Shown: positions 48,709-59,523 of the stretch, piece after piece
How positions within the stretch are numbered: the stretch's first letter is position 1
Layout of the letters: each line of letters begins with the position of its first letter
DNA from: Baylisascaris procyonis
Taxonomy: Eukaryota; Nematoda; Chromadorea; Rhabditida; Ascarididae
Reading direction: 5' to 3'
Assembly: GCA_037389465.1 (NCBI GenBank)
Contig: JAZARR010000146.1
Location: 7,401,501 to 7,465,500, forward strand
Length of the DNA: 64,000 bases
The notes under the pieces: model-generated
What the model was told of the DNA's origin: nothing
The model's database searches: none
What the model saw: the letters and a program-made list of their open reading frames with translations, nothing else
Position numbers and translations under genes: made by a program

Positions 48709-49199
48709 AATGTTTTTTTTTCGTGAAATTTGTACTCGTTAGTAGGGCATCTCAAATTCGATAACTCTTCGCTTCAAGGCACTTGCAAATAGCAAATGTT
48801 TCGACCGGCTGCAGGCATGCAATTTCCGGAAACCACAACCGTCAAATAGATTCAAGTTTTATGGCACGTTGCGTTTGCTGTAGGTATGAATGCTTCTCAA
48901 GTCCTGCTCATCGATGATTTCAGTCTTTACAATAACAGAGTGAAATTGTCGTCTTATTTTCTCTTCGTGTTAGTTTGTCGATGCACAACGGTCCTCTATA
49001 CAGAATCGAGCTATATATCAGCGATAAAATACTATATTGCTGCCAGCTGACCTTTGCACGAAGCAAGTGAATGGATGGAATATTGTTTGTTGAAGAAGTT
49101 ATAGCCTCCTTAAAGAAGTAATTCTCTCCGCACGAAAAGAAACAGCGCATTCGGTATTCGTATGAAAGAAGTTGTACGCAGGTAAAGCAACCCTAACAA

Positions 49200-49330
49200 T
49201 ACGGATGACACACTCTGAATTGTTGCCTCCTCGAGGTCAGAGTACCAACTCTCCGTTCCGAGTTGACACTCTCAGAGTACTAGCTCTGCTTTCCGAGGTG
49301 AGTGACACTGTTAGAACGTTGTCGGTGACA
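49200..49330. repeat. Degenerate tandem repeat of about 36-39 bp
   Basis: AGAGTACCAACTCTCCGTTCC... is followed by AGAGTACTAGCTCTGCTTTCC..., each ending GAG-TGA-CACT. A weaker partial copy precedes them (CACACTCTGAATTGTTGCC). The plus strand is open through it and has a consensus donor TCCGAG|GTGAGT at 49300, so part of it may be exonic. Confidence 0.45.
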
Positions 49331-49539
49331 ATGTCGGAGGCAACTTCTGTGCCAGTATATTGCTGCAGTATGCGTACTAAAATTCGGCGACACGTGAAAT
49401 GATCGCTCGTTTGCAAAAACGACGAGGCACATTCACTTATGCTAAAGTAGAGCGAAGAATACAGAATGCTCTCGAGTACGTGAATGTGCACAGGACGCTT
49501 GTGTTCATAGATTTGTCAGTGTTGTGACAGGGACAGAAC

Positions 49540-50000
49540 CTCAGATCGACCGCCACAGTGGACTAATGATGGCGATTATGGTATCATGTTGCTTGAGTGC
49601 CGCACTATCGGTATGACATTGCATCGGTCGCGTTTGTGTTAGTAATGGATTAACAAGCGAGTTGGCTGTTTCAAAACACGAGCGCAGTGATGAATCGCGT
49701 CGCACTGCGGCTCTCAGCCGATCGATCAATCAGCTTCTTTAGGAGGTGATTTCTCGTACAGACAAAATCTTCGACGATTCATCAATTTTGGGCGCATATC
49801 AATCACGTCGACGCGGGCGCCTCTGCCGCCGATCGCATACACGAAGACGTTCTTCACAAAACTCTTTTTTCCTATTCGACACTGTGTGATTGATGTGCGC
49901 ATTCAGTGACACAATCCGGATGCGCGACGCTCTTCCCGACGCCATGCCCCTGCACAACTTTGCTCCTTTATATCGCCTAGCTTCACCCACCCAGCATGTG
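49540..50000. other. GC-rich island open in several frames
   Basis: About 460 nt of CpG-rich sequence in an AT-rich region. At 49755-49880 the plus strand has no stops in all three frames, and one frame is interrupted by a single TAG near 49738. The minus strand is also open (49990-49799) behind a TATAAAG at about 49967. Because every frame is open, no protein can be called. It may be a promoter or CpG-rich 5' region for the gene beginning near 50081, or contain an exon. Confidence 0.4.
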
Positions 50001-50080
50001 TAACTTATCCTGTACAGTCAGTAAAAACAGCGTCAGCTAGTGAAAGCATTACTGCCTTGCTTGGGAACTCGGTCAAATTG

Positions 50081-52109
50081 ATGGCCACTGAGTGTTGGTG
50101 TGATTGCCTGTCATTTCGATGGAGCAGAAACCCCTCAGCTGATTCCATGGTATGGAAAGGAAGTTCCTCATCTTCCCACTGTAGCACTTCTAAGTCGAAA
50201 AATTTTCGTAAATGTAGGTAATGCTCCAGTTCGTCAGGTTTATCTTAATAGAGCGCCAAGCGGTGTGAAATTCCAATCAGCGTTGAGCATTTTAATAGCT
50301 TCAAAGGAGGAATTTATATGCTCGAAAAGCTTTTGTTTGCGTTGTCGTTCTGCAATATATCTTTCAGGCCATTGCATCCGTTGATCTATTGCTTCTAGAT
50401 TTTTTTTTTTTTTTTTTTTTGCAAACATTTTTCGGGAGTAAGTACAATCGGGTTGTAATATCTGTTTTGTGGCTCATTTACTGTGTTGTTTTTCATCTAT
50501 TCTCATAATCAAGGCTTTCTTGGAAAACGCAATGAGAACGATATGTTTTTGAAAGCCGATTTTCTCTAAGTCTATGAAAATTTCAAAAGTAAGAGGCACG
50601 GTTGATAATTTCATTGCACAGATACGATTGTTGCAAAGTAACATAGCTCAACTATAATCTAAAATTCGAAGAATGCAAAGCATCTAATTGCAATTGCTGA
50701 CGAAAATTCGATGCAGTTGAACGTAGTTATAAGAGTTTCCTCTATAAAATCCCACCATATGGGTGTTCAGTTGTGCATTCTTTGTATCCAGCTCCAATAT
50801 CACCGCATACTCTAAGTTCCTACCATGCAAACTGAAGCAATTCTTGATAATTATTCAAGAAAATAGCTTTCTTTAAAGAATTACTGATGATCACATTATT
50901 TCAGCAGTTTATATTCAACATATTAGGCAAAGATATTAGAAAGGTTGCACATGTTTTCTTAGAAGTTGGTAGTGATTTTATTCTACTTTAGGTGCACCCA
51001 TCTGGTAAGTATCGTAGCTGAATGAAGTGAGCAAACCGATAAGTGAATTTTCGATCAACGCAAAACCTGTTTCAACTACTCATTCATCGTCATTGTTTTC
51101 TCACTAGTTTATTACTGTGGCTGCCGCTGTTTTCTTTTATTGCTTCAAAATGCCATTCTACGTTTATTTTCAAATACGTTCACCTCATCAACCACCTCTT
51201 TGCAATTAATCTATAATTTTAAAACGTTTTCAGATTTTCGAAAGAAAACCCTTTCATAGTTTGTTTGAGGGGAATAGCAATAGATTCATCTATAACGAAA
51301 CAGATGTGATTGACGTATTTGTGCGTTTTGAGATTTTTGCTACACCTTTGGCTTAGAAAAAAAAAAAAGAAACTGAAAAAAATCTTAACAAAAATAATGC
51401 TTCAAAAATTGTCACTTGTAAGTGTATGTAAAAGATTGACTTTAAAAAAACGCTATGCGCAATTTTTAGATTAGCATAAGTTATGAAAGAGGATTTATAA
51501 GAATACTAGAAATAGGAAATATGCATTTTTTTTTTCGATTTGTTCTCATGGTTGAAATGAATATGAAGGACGATGAGTGAGTGGCGTAATTTATGTAGCG
51601 TATGATTTGCGTGTGGATGGCAAGCTGTTTTCTCACATAGTCCGTTCTCTATTGTGGAATACATCGAAAGCTTTTCATGCAATCGTCAATCAGCCGAGCA
51701 ACACTACAAATCTTCCAACGTTTTGTTCACCGATCGGCTGCTTCACTCCATTTCTCATACAAAAATTCTCTAGGCAAAACTACAACGTACAATCTTTTTC
51801 CCTATTATCCACTTCTCATAGCGCTGTGACATATATAGTTTCCTTTCGCAGAAATCAAGAGCCAATGCGGGACTTCTAGTGGGGTTTGGTTGGGAAAGTG
51901 GACTGGTTGAGGGCGGAGGCACATCTCATATTAGCCATCTTCCTGGTGAGCCAGTGGAACAATTCGAAGCGAAAACGATTCATACACTACAGAGGGAATC
52001 CGATCAAAGAGTGTTAGCTAATGACATTGAAGCATGGATTATGGGCAATATTTTTCATACTTTGCATACACCGCATCGCTGCTTTTTTTCATTTTATTGC
52101 TTTCAATAG
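50081..52109 (+). CDS. Unidentified three-exon gene with a 13-nt micro-exon
   Basis: Exon 1 is 50081-50217 (ATG GCC, donor TGTAG|GTAATG, phase 2). Exon 2 is 50992-51004, a 13-nt exon between a strong acceptor (TTATTCTACTTTAG) and a perfect donor (CTG|GTAAGT). Exon 3 is 51852-52109 (acceptor TTCCTTTCGCAG, stop TAG). All phases fit, giving about 135 residues. Exon 1 is Cys/Ser/Lys-rich (MATECWCDCLSFRW at the start). Exon 3 reads SRANAGLLVGFGWESGLVEG, HISHLPGEPVEQFEAKTIHT and EAWIMGNIFHTLHTPH. AATAAA follows 12 nt after the stop. The terminal exon is the strongest part. Exon 1 competes with a minus-strand open frame (50200-50005) of similar quality. No family is recognised. Confidence 0.42.
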
Positions 52110-52121
52110 TCTTTAACGAGC

Positions 52122-52127
52122 AATAAA
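52122..52127 (+). terminator. Polyadenylation signal
   Basis: AATAAA (CAATAAAACTG) lies 12 nt after the TAG at 52107-52109. It supports 51852-52109 as a real terminal exon. Confidence 0.6.
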
Positions 52128-53227
52128 ACTGTGCTTACATTACATAAAAGTTCATTTCTTCTTCACTGGGAAAGTATAAAGCGACTAGTAAAAATGAAAG
52201 GCTTTTTTTGAGTAAGACGATTTGTGTCTGATTCAGCTGAAGGAAATATGTCTGATCGCCATTACATGAGTGAGCTTCTATGTTTCTTAATATGAAAATG
52301 CTCGAAATAAAGTTGGAAAAGCATGATAGAGGTGTTTTTTAAAGCATAGAAAAACATGCATCACGCCCATTTGACTTGCCGAATTCATAATTTATCAACA
52401 ATATTCTAATATGCAGAATAATACGTCAATATTTTAAATAATTCGACGACTGCAACAAATCTTCTACAAAAGATTCGTTTTCCCATGATTCGTTTGATCT
52501 ACAATGATAATCAAATCGGTGTTAACTCAAAACTGAATCAATTTTAAGCGTATGCAGATTTTTTGTTCGTAAGATACCTATAAATTCGTTGAAAATTAAT
52601 GGAGAAAGTTGAACGTCTATAGAATTCTCCTATCGAATAAAATATATCACCGAAATTCTAAAACTTTAGCTTCATCGAGCTCTGAGAACCTCATCTATGA
52701 ATAATGAGCGGTTAGATACGCACACATACAAATGCACACAAACATCACATCGCTATAATGTGTTGTTGCAATGCTCGAAGCAAAACCACTTGCGAATATA
52801 TTCAAATGCAAATTCAGTTTGGAATAAAAGCAAAGCGATAGCGTAATCATCGCTGCTAGTTGTGACTAAGAATTTTCTATAAATCATTAGAAGATTATTT
52901 TTGGATTTATTGAGCATTTCAAAGTGCCTAATCTACTTAACAGTGTTTCCTCTATTCCTTAAATATATTATGTTTTTCACTTTTATTTCTCTTAATTTTT
53001 TCCAACGCAAATTTGCTGCATTTTTTCTCTTCTTTTTTTGAGTCAAATTTTCACAGTTGAGAATATCATGACATATAAGCTTATATGTTATGATGGATGA
53101 AGACTGTGGTGGGAGGCAAAAGAAGTGGGAGAGGATCCTTCGTAAGAGTAGAGTGGCACTTCCGCTGAGATGCTATTAGTTGCACCAACTGATTGCTGTT
53201 CACATCGTATAATCATGTTTCCGTTAG

Positions 53228-54080
53228 GTGCAAAAGGATGCATCAAGTATTCAGTTGGGTGGACCTATTTTCGTCGCTTGAGGATACCATTCAAAGCTGT
53301 GAATCGCTTCTGACGATTGATAAGTGTAAATTTTTGCTCAAATTGAGCTCGAAGATGTTTCAGTGCCTTCGTCGTTTCTATGCTACTATCGTACGTATAG
53401 GAGATTTTCTAACAATGAGAGCGTTATATTGAAGAAATAGCTGCAAGATGAAAGGATACTGCAAGCGGAAATCGGTTCTTTCTGCTAAGCTTAAAGCATT
53501 TTCACTGTCGAAAAATGATAGATCAGAAAAAAAGCATAACCTTTCATGATAGCGCTTAGCAAGTGAATAAGGATATCTTAAACTATGTCGTACAAATTTG
53601 AGTCGGCATATAGTTCTTACTGTGCCGCTTCATAATAGTTTGTCATATAACATCTCAAGATTCATGTCTCATCTAATCATAGCTAATGCAAATGCGATGT
53701 TAGATGCTATTGAAGTAATGCTACCGTAACACCTCATACTGCACGTGCAGCTTAACCTCTGAGGTCATGCTGCATTTAATTGCGGAAAAGAAATTTTCCA
53801 CTCCACAGCAATAAGGATCTCAAGGTATCTGAAGTTGTATTGGTATTAAGAGATATTTTTACCTGGCAGTCGTGATATTATGTAGCTGATTCGATCTTCA
53901 GCGATATTTCTATATGATGCAAACGCTATACGATGAATCGAACGTGTGTTAAGTGTTGCATGTTTTTTTTTGTGGCGCAGATTGTTGCTCTTCTTGCTCA
54001 CTCTCACATATGTCACACATTTTCAGGATGAATGCGTATCATCAATCACATTGAGACAATTACTGTATGTTCGTGATTGA
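53228..54080 (+). CDS. Unidentified gene, two 3' exons
   Basis: Exon 53228-53390 (acceptor TTTCCGTTAG, donor ATC|GTACGT) has one leading base then 54 codons: MHQVFSWVDLFSSLED, Cys-spaced helices CESLLTIDKCKFLLKLSSKM, and LRRFYATI. It ends in phase 0. Exon 54027-54080 (acceptor CACACATTTTCAG) is open in phase 0 for 17 codons to TGA and reads DECVSSITLRQLLYVRD. A possible first exon ends at about 53138 (ATGATGGATGAAGACTGTGG, donor CTTC|GTAAGA), but its phase does not match. The product would be a small helical Cys-containing protein. I do not recognise it. Confidence 0.42.
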
Positions 54081-54442
54081 CAGGCGCCGCGGCAATTTCA
54101 AACGAAATCTTCGCCGATCCTTTCAAGACACATGTAATCCATCATGAGGCCCTGTCAACGAACACTCTATTTCTCTGCGCAGGCAACCAATCGACATCTA
54201 ACTGAGCTATTTTCACGCTCGAGCATATCTCTGGAACGCGTTGAGCACGACCCTCTCGAGTGGCGCTGTTTAACGCTCAATTCTAGCTGCTCGTGAACTT
54301 GCAGCGGTATTCGTTCATGATCTGCGACGCACTATTTGTTGATGAGATAAGCGGGTTTTTGCTCGGCATCGATGTTACGCTCGCGCACTCACAATCGTTT
54401 ATTTGGTGTATGTATGTGTAACAAATGAGGAATCTCGAGGTG

Positions 54443-54634
54443 TTAAATCATCGAGCCGATCATTGAAAATGTTCCCCCAGAATCCGCACTTTTATGACGG
54501 ACAACTTCTACAGCTTTGCGCGGTTGTCGACATCGCAAACGACCAATGAAATGAAACAGCACTTGCCAGTTTTGCAATGAAGCGACGACTCGTTTAGCTT
54601 TGCATTGTGTTGATGGGGGAACGAATCGTTTCAT
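54443..54634 (-). CDS. Small ORF, 63 codons, basic
   Basis: An ATG-initiated minus-strand ORF with a basic, Cys-poor product (MKRFVPPSTQCKAKRVVASL at the start). It is preceded about 20 nt upstream by a good acceptor ATATATTACAG that could be a trans-splice site for a spliced leader. GC content is above that of the flanks. No domain or polyadenylation signal was found nearby. Confidence 0.3.
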   Translation of the reverse strand: MKRFVPPSTQCKAKRVVASLQNWQVLFHFIGRLRCRQPRKAVEVVRHKSADSGGTFSMIGSMI

Positions 54635-55523
54635 GCTGGAGGGATATTGTCAAGCTGTAATATATGCGCACTCACATTTCAAGCAGACAGTATCAAAACC
54701 AAGGAGCACCGTCTTCGTTTTACAGTTGCGAAAACTCTGTCCTTGACTTTATTTCCCGAACAAATCCTCTAGCTAAATGATCTGTTATATATGGCAGGTG
54801 CATAAATGCATATCGTATGTTCAGCGAATAGCACAACACAGCAGCCTCAGTGAATTCCACATTTTGGGCCATTTTGAACTAGTTAATTGCCTTTCTACAA
54901 AATTCTTTCTGCATGTTGCAATCGCATATGCTTCCTTTTTCGAGGTGGATCTTTCGCTGTCGGCGCGTCTCTTCAAGTATTTCCTTCCGCTTATTTCTCA
55001 TACTTAGCGCATTGTTTTGCATGCCGTTGACGACAGTGGTATGTCTAATGTTCCTTTAGTAAGTAATTTGAAGTGGCAAACTTATTGGTAATAAATGCAA
55101 AAACCGCTTTGAATTCGATTCGTTACAGTTGAATTCGTTCAGGTTTATATTATTAGATTTATAACCTTAAGATGATTCAGAAAAATATAGCCGATTGTTG
55201 CTAACGCGTAAAAGGGGAAAACATTTGGAAATGCAGCTAGACTGTGGTTTTAAGTGAGCCATTAGCGAAGTGATTGATGAAGTTCCTCTCCAGAAAAGAG
55301 GTCCCTCACATAGATCACTGCGAAGCCAAAACAAAGGCGCTCGTCATTATAACACAAGCGATGAGCAGTAGCTCTTCACAAAAGTCGCCGTTTGGCAGCG
55401 TATTTCTCGGCATTCCGATTACTTCGTTGAAATAAGCAAATAAAGTCTTTTATGGACGGTCAACTGAACATGTTGTATAATTCATCTCCCCTCTCCTTCC
55501 CCTTCTCCCACCTCCCAAGGAGT

Positions 55524-55614
55524 TCTACTCCGTAGATGAGTCGAGCAGTTAAGCTCGAGCTAAACCTACCCAGTAGGAATCACCCGGCTGAAGCTCCAGC
55601 CGGCTAAAATCTAC
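55524..55614. ncRNA. Candidate structured RNA or foldback element with three hairpins
   Basis: An outer stem GTAGAT (55532-55537) pairs with ATCTAC (55609-55614). It encloses three hairpins: TCGAGC/GCTCGA (55541-55546 with 55553-55558), CCTAC/GTAGG (55565-55569 with 55573-55577), and CCGGCTG/CAGCCGG (55584-55590 with 55597-55603). The sequence GATGAG...stem...TAAAC between the outer stem and the second hairpin is faintly hammerhead-like. No tRNA A or B box is present. It could be a novel ncRNA, a degenerate ribozyme or a palindromic transposon end. Confidence 0.4.
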
Positions 55615-55758
55615 AAAACTCTTAGATCGGGAGAGTATTTGCGAAAAATTCAACCTTTTTTGAAGAAGGACATTATGAGTCTGTAATGTGAAAAGGTGAT
55701 CTACATACATTGCATTACAATTACGCGGTGAAATGTTCTAAAGCATCCTACAAAGGAT

Positions 55759-55982
55759 GCTTCTTCTGGCTAATGCATTTCTCATTTATTTTGGAAAGCA
55801 TCAACTATCAAATGAAATTGTGGCCAACCTATTCCCACTCGCAGTCATGAGGCAATGTATGCTTTTATTTCTCTCCGATACGTATCAACTAGTAACTTTT
55901 CGTTTTTGTCTGTGGAGCAATTACCATTTGAATCTGGCAAGTAGTGTTTCTACTAAAGTATCTCAAGCAAGTATGTATCGCA
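55759..55982 (+). CDS. Possible first exon with hydrophobic start
   Basis: An ATG-initiated frame (MLLLANAFLIYFGKHQL) runs 74 codons to a donor CGCAG|GTAATT, or one codon further to a stop. The N terminus could be a signal anchor. No partner exon was found downstream, so this stays weak. Confidence 0.22.
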
Positions 55983-57684
55983 GGTAATTCCTCGAGAACC
56001 GCAGTGATTCTGAACTTCGACAAGTAAAACAGTGCTAATTCACCGTAAAGTGTTTCTCAGAGTCCATTTGGCTGTCAAAGTGATTACTGACAGAAGCCAT
56101 TGGCATTTCAAGCAAGGGGTTTTAATTACCATTACCTTCCTCTTTAGGCTAGAATAAGAAAGCACATACTAAAATATAATTTTTAGAATTTCTACAGGAA
56201 TTTTTTTTTTTTTTTTTGCATAGGAAGTGAGAGAGTGATTTTCCTTGAGTGAAATTTCTCTTGTATATTCTCAAATTTTTTTAAAATTTCTTGCAACAAC
56301 AGATTTTTTTAAATCATTGAACTAATCATTTTTTTCATTCGTGTTGACCTTAACTTTATAATTATGAAAGATGAGCTTGAGATAAATACTCGTATGGCAA
56401 TAGCAATTGACCACTCATAGAAATGCTCCCAATTGCAAGCGGCATTGCCATCCAGGCTATAGTTAACAATGGACATCCATAATGGTGACGCTTTAATGAA
56501 TGACGATGAACGTCTTTTAGGATCGAGCTCATCGCAGTCACACATTTGTCAAGTGCGTCTAAGCGTTTTTTTTTTTTCACGTATTGCTTGTTAATCGGAT
56601 CCCGTTTTGTTCAACCCCTTTTCCTTCACCCCCAATCCCAAAGCACAATTTCCTCACACAGTAAGCAAGTTTTCTTCTTCACAACCATTGTCTGACCTTA
56701 AAAGCCCTCAGATTCCTAATATGCTAATTTTTTCTATACAATTAAAATACAAATAAGTAGTTCTATTGTGTTTACATGGAAATTCTAAGATCCTCTCCAA
56801 AAAAGGTCGAAAGAATGGTATATCAGTATCTGTTCACGTTCTATTTGTTGCATTTATCATTTCACATAGCCTTTTTTTTTTTTTTTTGTTTGAAAATATT
56901 TGAGATAGATAAGTCGATAATTTTGCAAAAAAATTTGATACAATAATCGTTATGAGGGAATTGAATTGTGTAAAATCTTATGAGTAGATAATAATTCAAA
57001 AAAGAAAGAAAAATTCATTTCATTTCAGTCTAAAAAATATTTTCTCGATTAGTTGCATAAAAATATTTCAACGAATGAAAGATATCAATTCAAAATATGA
57101 CTGCTTCGCATAAATATTCATTGCATAAATGTGAATAATTCTTGTAGCAATAAGTAAAAATGATGTTGATTGGCAAGAATGCTCGATGAGTGATTAGAGT
57201 GACAATTGTGAAATACAATTGCAAAGAAGCGTTTCGTTGGTGCCGTTTTGTGTTATTAAAGTGATGCTAAAAAGCCGACGAACGCCTAAGAGGATCGCAT
57301 CCGAAAAGAAGATTGACTGAAGCGACGACACATGTCGATGAGCAACACTTGATGACACTATCTGGATGCCCATCAACAATATGGATGCGGTCGAAATGTC
57401 TCCTTAATGATGAGCACGAATGCTCCCTGGAGGTCATTCGTTCTGCTAAGGACGCCCGTTAATTGAACGAAATTGTTGAGTACGATCTCATTTTGAGGGA
57501 GATGCGAAGGGGGAAGCCTCAGTTTCGCTTTTTATATTGCCCTCATATCGAATCGATGTCCCCATATGAAATATTATTCTCGCAAAAATATGCTGAAATT
57601 GGCGCATCATAGTGCAACAAATATGAGGCACTTATATATTCCCAAGCCTTTCATAAATAAATTTTTCAACACTTACAACACTGA

Positions 57685-57878
57685 TCATTCCTCATAAAGT
57701 CCGAGTATTTCTGTCTTATCATATCGAGCACTAACTTCATTCGTCTTTGCTCTTCTTAAAATGATCTCCTTTAAGATTTCAACTTTAGTTGAGCGTATGA
57801 GATTACTTGCTCTTCCGATCAAATTCAGATGAATGCAATCCTCATTCATTTCGGCCAAGCATTCCACATTTACAAAAT
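57685..57878 (-). CDS. Unidentified gene, terminal exon
   Basis: Acceptor AGCTTGTTCAG at 57879, two leading bases, then 63 codons to TGA. The product is helical and charged (NEDCIHLNLIGRASNLIRST, KVEILKEIILRRAKTNEVSA) and ends GLYEE. Third-position and amino-acid usage look coding. Its upstream exons lie at higher coordinates but could not be linked. No family is recognised. Confidence 0.4.
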
Positions 57879-58512
57879 CTGAACAAGCTGCATATGCTAC
57901 AGCGATTCATTGGTGATGTAGTTGATGCACTATTTCTGAAAGCTATCATTCTAATGGTGCGATAGCCTTATACTCGGCTTCTTATCGATATCTATCTCAT
58001 GACCAGCAATTACTTGTTTTTAATTTACAGATGTTCTAAAATTTCATTAAATTGGTTAGCAGAGGTAAACACCAAAAGTTTTCTTATAAAGTTAGTGGGA
58101 TGCGGTTAAAAATGAATTCAACGTGGCAAATTTTTAAAGTTTGTAGCTTATCATGCAGAACAAATTAAGCATAGCTTTTTTTAAAGATATTCATTTTCTG
58201 TTTTTCTGGCTGCCTTTTTTTTGTGTGTGTGTTTTTGTATATATGTTTTGTAGATAAAATTACCAGAAAGATAATACGATTTCTTCTTATCGACTGCTTA
58301 AATTTTGCTAAACGTTTTTTTTTTTTTCTTGGCACGCTCTTAAGTGCAACGAATTTATTCTCATCAACGCTCTTGTTTGTGTTTTTCCCTATGACGAAAA
58401 GCTCACATCGAAAGATGCATTTTGATCATTCAACGAGCTAGAGAGAATGAGCATCTCCTGATGAACATCCACATATCACTTTGCTATCCAATCTAATTTA
58501 TTCCCTTAAACA

Positions 58513-58550
58513 AGGGAAGGGGGGGGGGGGGAGGGAGGGAGAAGGAAGAA
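58513..58550 (+). repeat. G-rich tract
   Basis: A run of about 13 consecutive G flanked by GGGAAGG and GAGGGAGGGAG. It is a potential G-quadruplex and a likely site of length error in assemblies. Confidence 0.8.
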
Positions 58551-58660
58551 AGGGAACTATTATGCATTGTTATGGTTTGTTCGTTTCTAATGTATTACGG
58601 TTATTCCTTTCTATATTTGCGTGAATAATTGTATAGGAATATGCAAAAAAAAAAAAAAAT

Positions 58661-58694
58661 CTCTGATTAATTCCTCAAGTGGAATTAATCAGAG
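58661..58694. repeat. Perfect 14-bp inverted repeat with 6-nt loop
   Basis: CTCTGATTAATTCC, loop TCAAGT, then GGAATTAATCAGAG. Fourteen consecutive pairs, immediately downstream of an A14-15 run. It is too short for a pre-miRNA but unlikely by chance. Confidence 0.8.
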
Positions 58695-59227
58695 TAAATG
58701 GTACGCTTCAATTATGCAATACTATTCTATGAATGTGACACACACTATACGCATCGAATATAAGAGCACTATAATAATGTTTTCATTCGCCTATCAAATC
58801 GTTCTGAATAACCGATAGATGCGATTGTTCGTGCTCATAAATTGCTCACAAATCCGTAGCACTGCCGAGCATCGGCCATAAAAGAGCAATGTAAACGTTC
58901 GTCGATTCGGCAGTCGGACATAAATGTCCTCGAATTTGATTAGAATTATGGCACATCTTCCACGTTGATCAATTATTGTGGTATTTATTCTTTTTTTTTT
59001 CTTTTTGCTCTTAGGGCTCCTATCTCTCACGTCTTATCCACTCCTCTAACCCTCCATCTCATCACAGACTTCACTACTAATTCTCCTTCCCCCTCCCCAT
59101 CATCATTCCATCATTTAATCATAAAACTGTTTATAAAACTGCTTAGGTCACCACAGCTTAAGTACAAATCTGTCAAGCATTGGATGAGCTTCTGGCAGTT
59201 GGTTTTTTGTTTTTACTGTAAGCAAAG

Positions 59228-59383
59228 TTGACTGACAACGGTGGCGAGAAGGAAACGCTGAAGACAACAGCGAAACCGCAAAAAAACGTAGATCTACAAG
59301 ATTCTCACTTTGGCATCACGAAAATCTGTACTTTGACTTTGTCGGAAGTGTCCGACGGCAGTTTAAGCAGCGATAATTTTTAG
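59228..59383 (+). CDS. Unidentified gene, terminal exon
   Basis: The plus-strand frame is open from just after a TAA (about 59219) to TAG at 59381. It begins near an AG at 59226-59227 and encodes 51 residues rich in Thr/Ser/Asp/Lys (LTDNGGEKETLKTTAKPQKN, then HFGITKICTLTLSEVSDG). GC content is high relative to the neighbourhood, and AATAAA follows at 59518. A candidate upstream exon (59143-59217: SPQLKYKSVKHWMSFWQLVF, donor ACT|GTAAGC) is too close to splice directly to it. No family is recognised. Confidence 0.38.
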   Translation: MTDNGGEKETLKTTAKPQKNVDLQDSHFGITKICTLTLSEVSDGSLSSDNF

Positions 59384-59517
59384 AATCGCTGTTCAACACT
59401 TGGTACCGCGCCATGAGTCTTTCCATAGCGCTACGGGGGGCCAACTACAGATCGTGCTAACTGTACGCTAAATATGGGGAAGTATGTTATTTCATACCTC
59501 CAAAAAATTTAATGCTT

Positions 59518-59523
59518 AATAAA
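59518..59523 (+). terminator. Polyadenylation signal
   Basis: AATAAA (CTTAATAAAAAT) lies 135 nt after the stop of the exon ending at 59383. Confidence 0.4.

Noticed and set aside
49799..49990. TATAAAG followed by a short minus-strand ATG ORF, histone-like in layout
   Set aside because: The ATG is only about 27 nt from the TATA box, leaving no room for a leader, and the product resembles no known protein.
50005..50200. Minus-strand open frame of about 60 codons with acceptor CGACTTAG, ending TAA at 50005
   Set aside because: It is plausible in itself, but the plus-strand ATG exon over the same bases splices in phase to a micro-exon and a terminal exon with AATAAA. No partner was found for the minus-strand frame.
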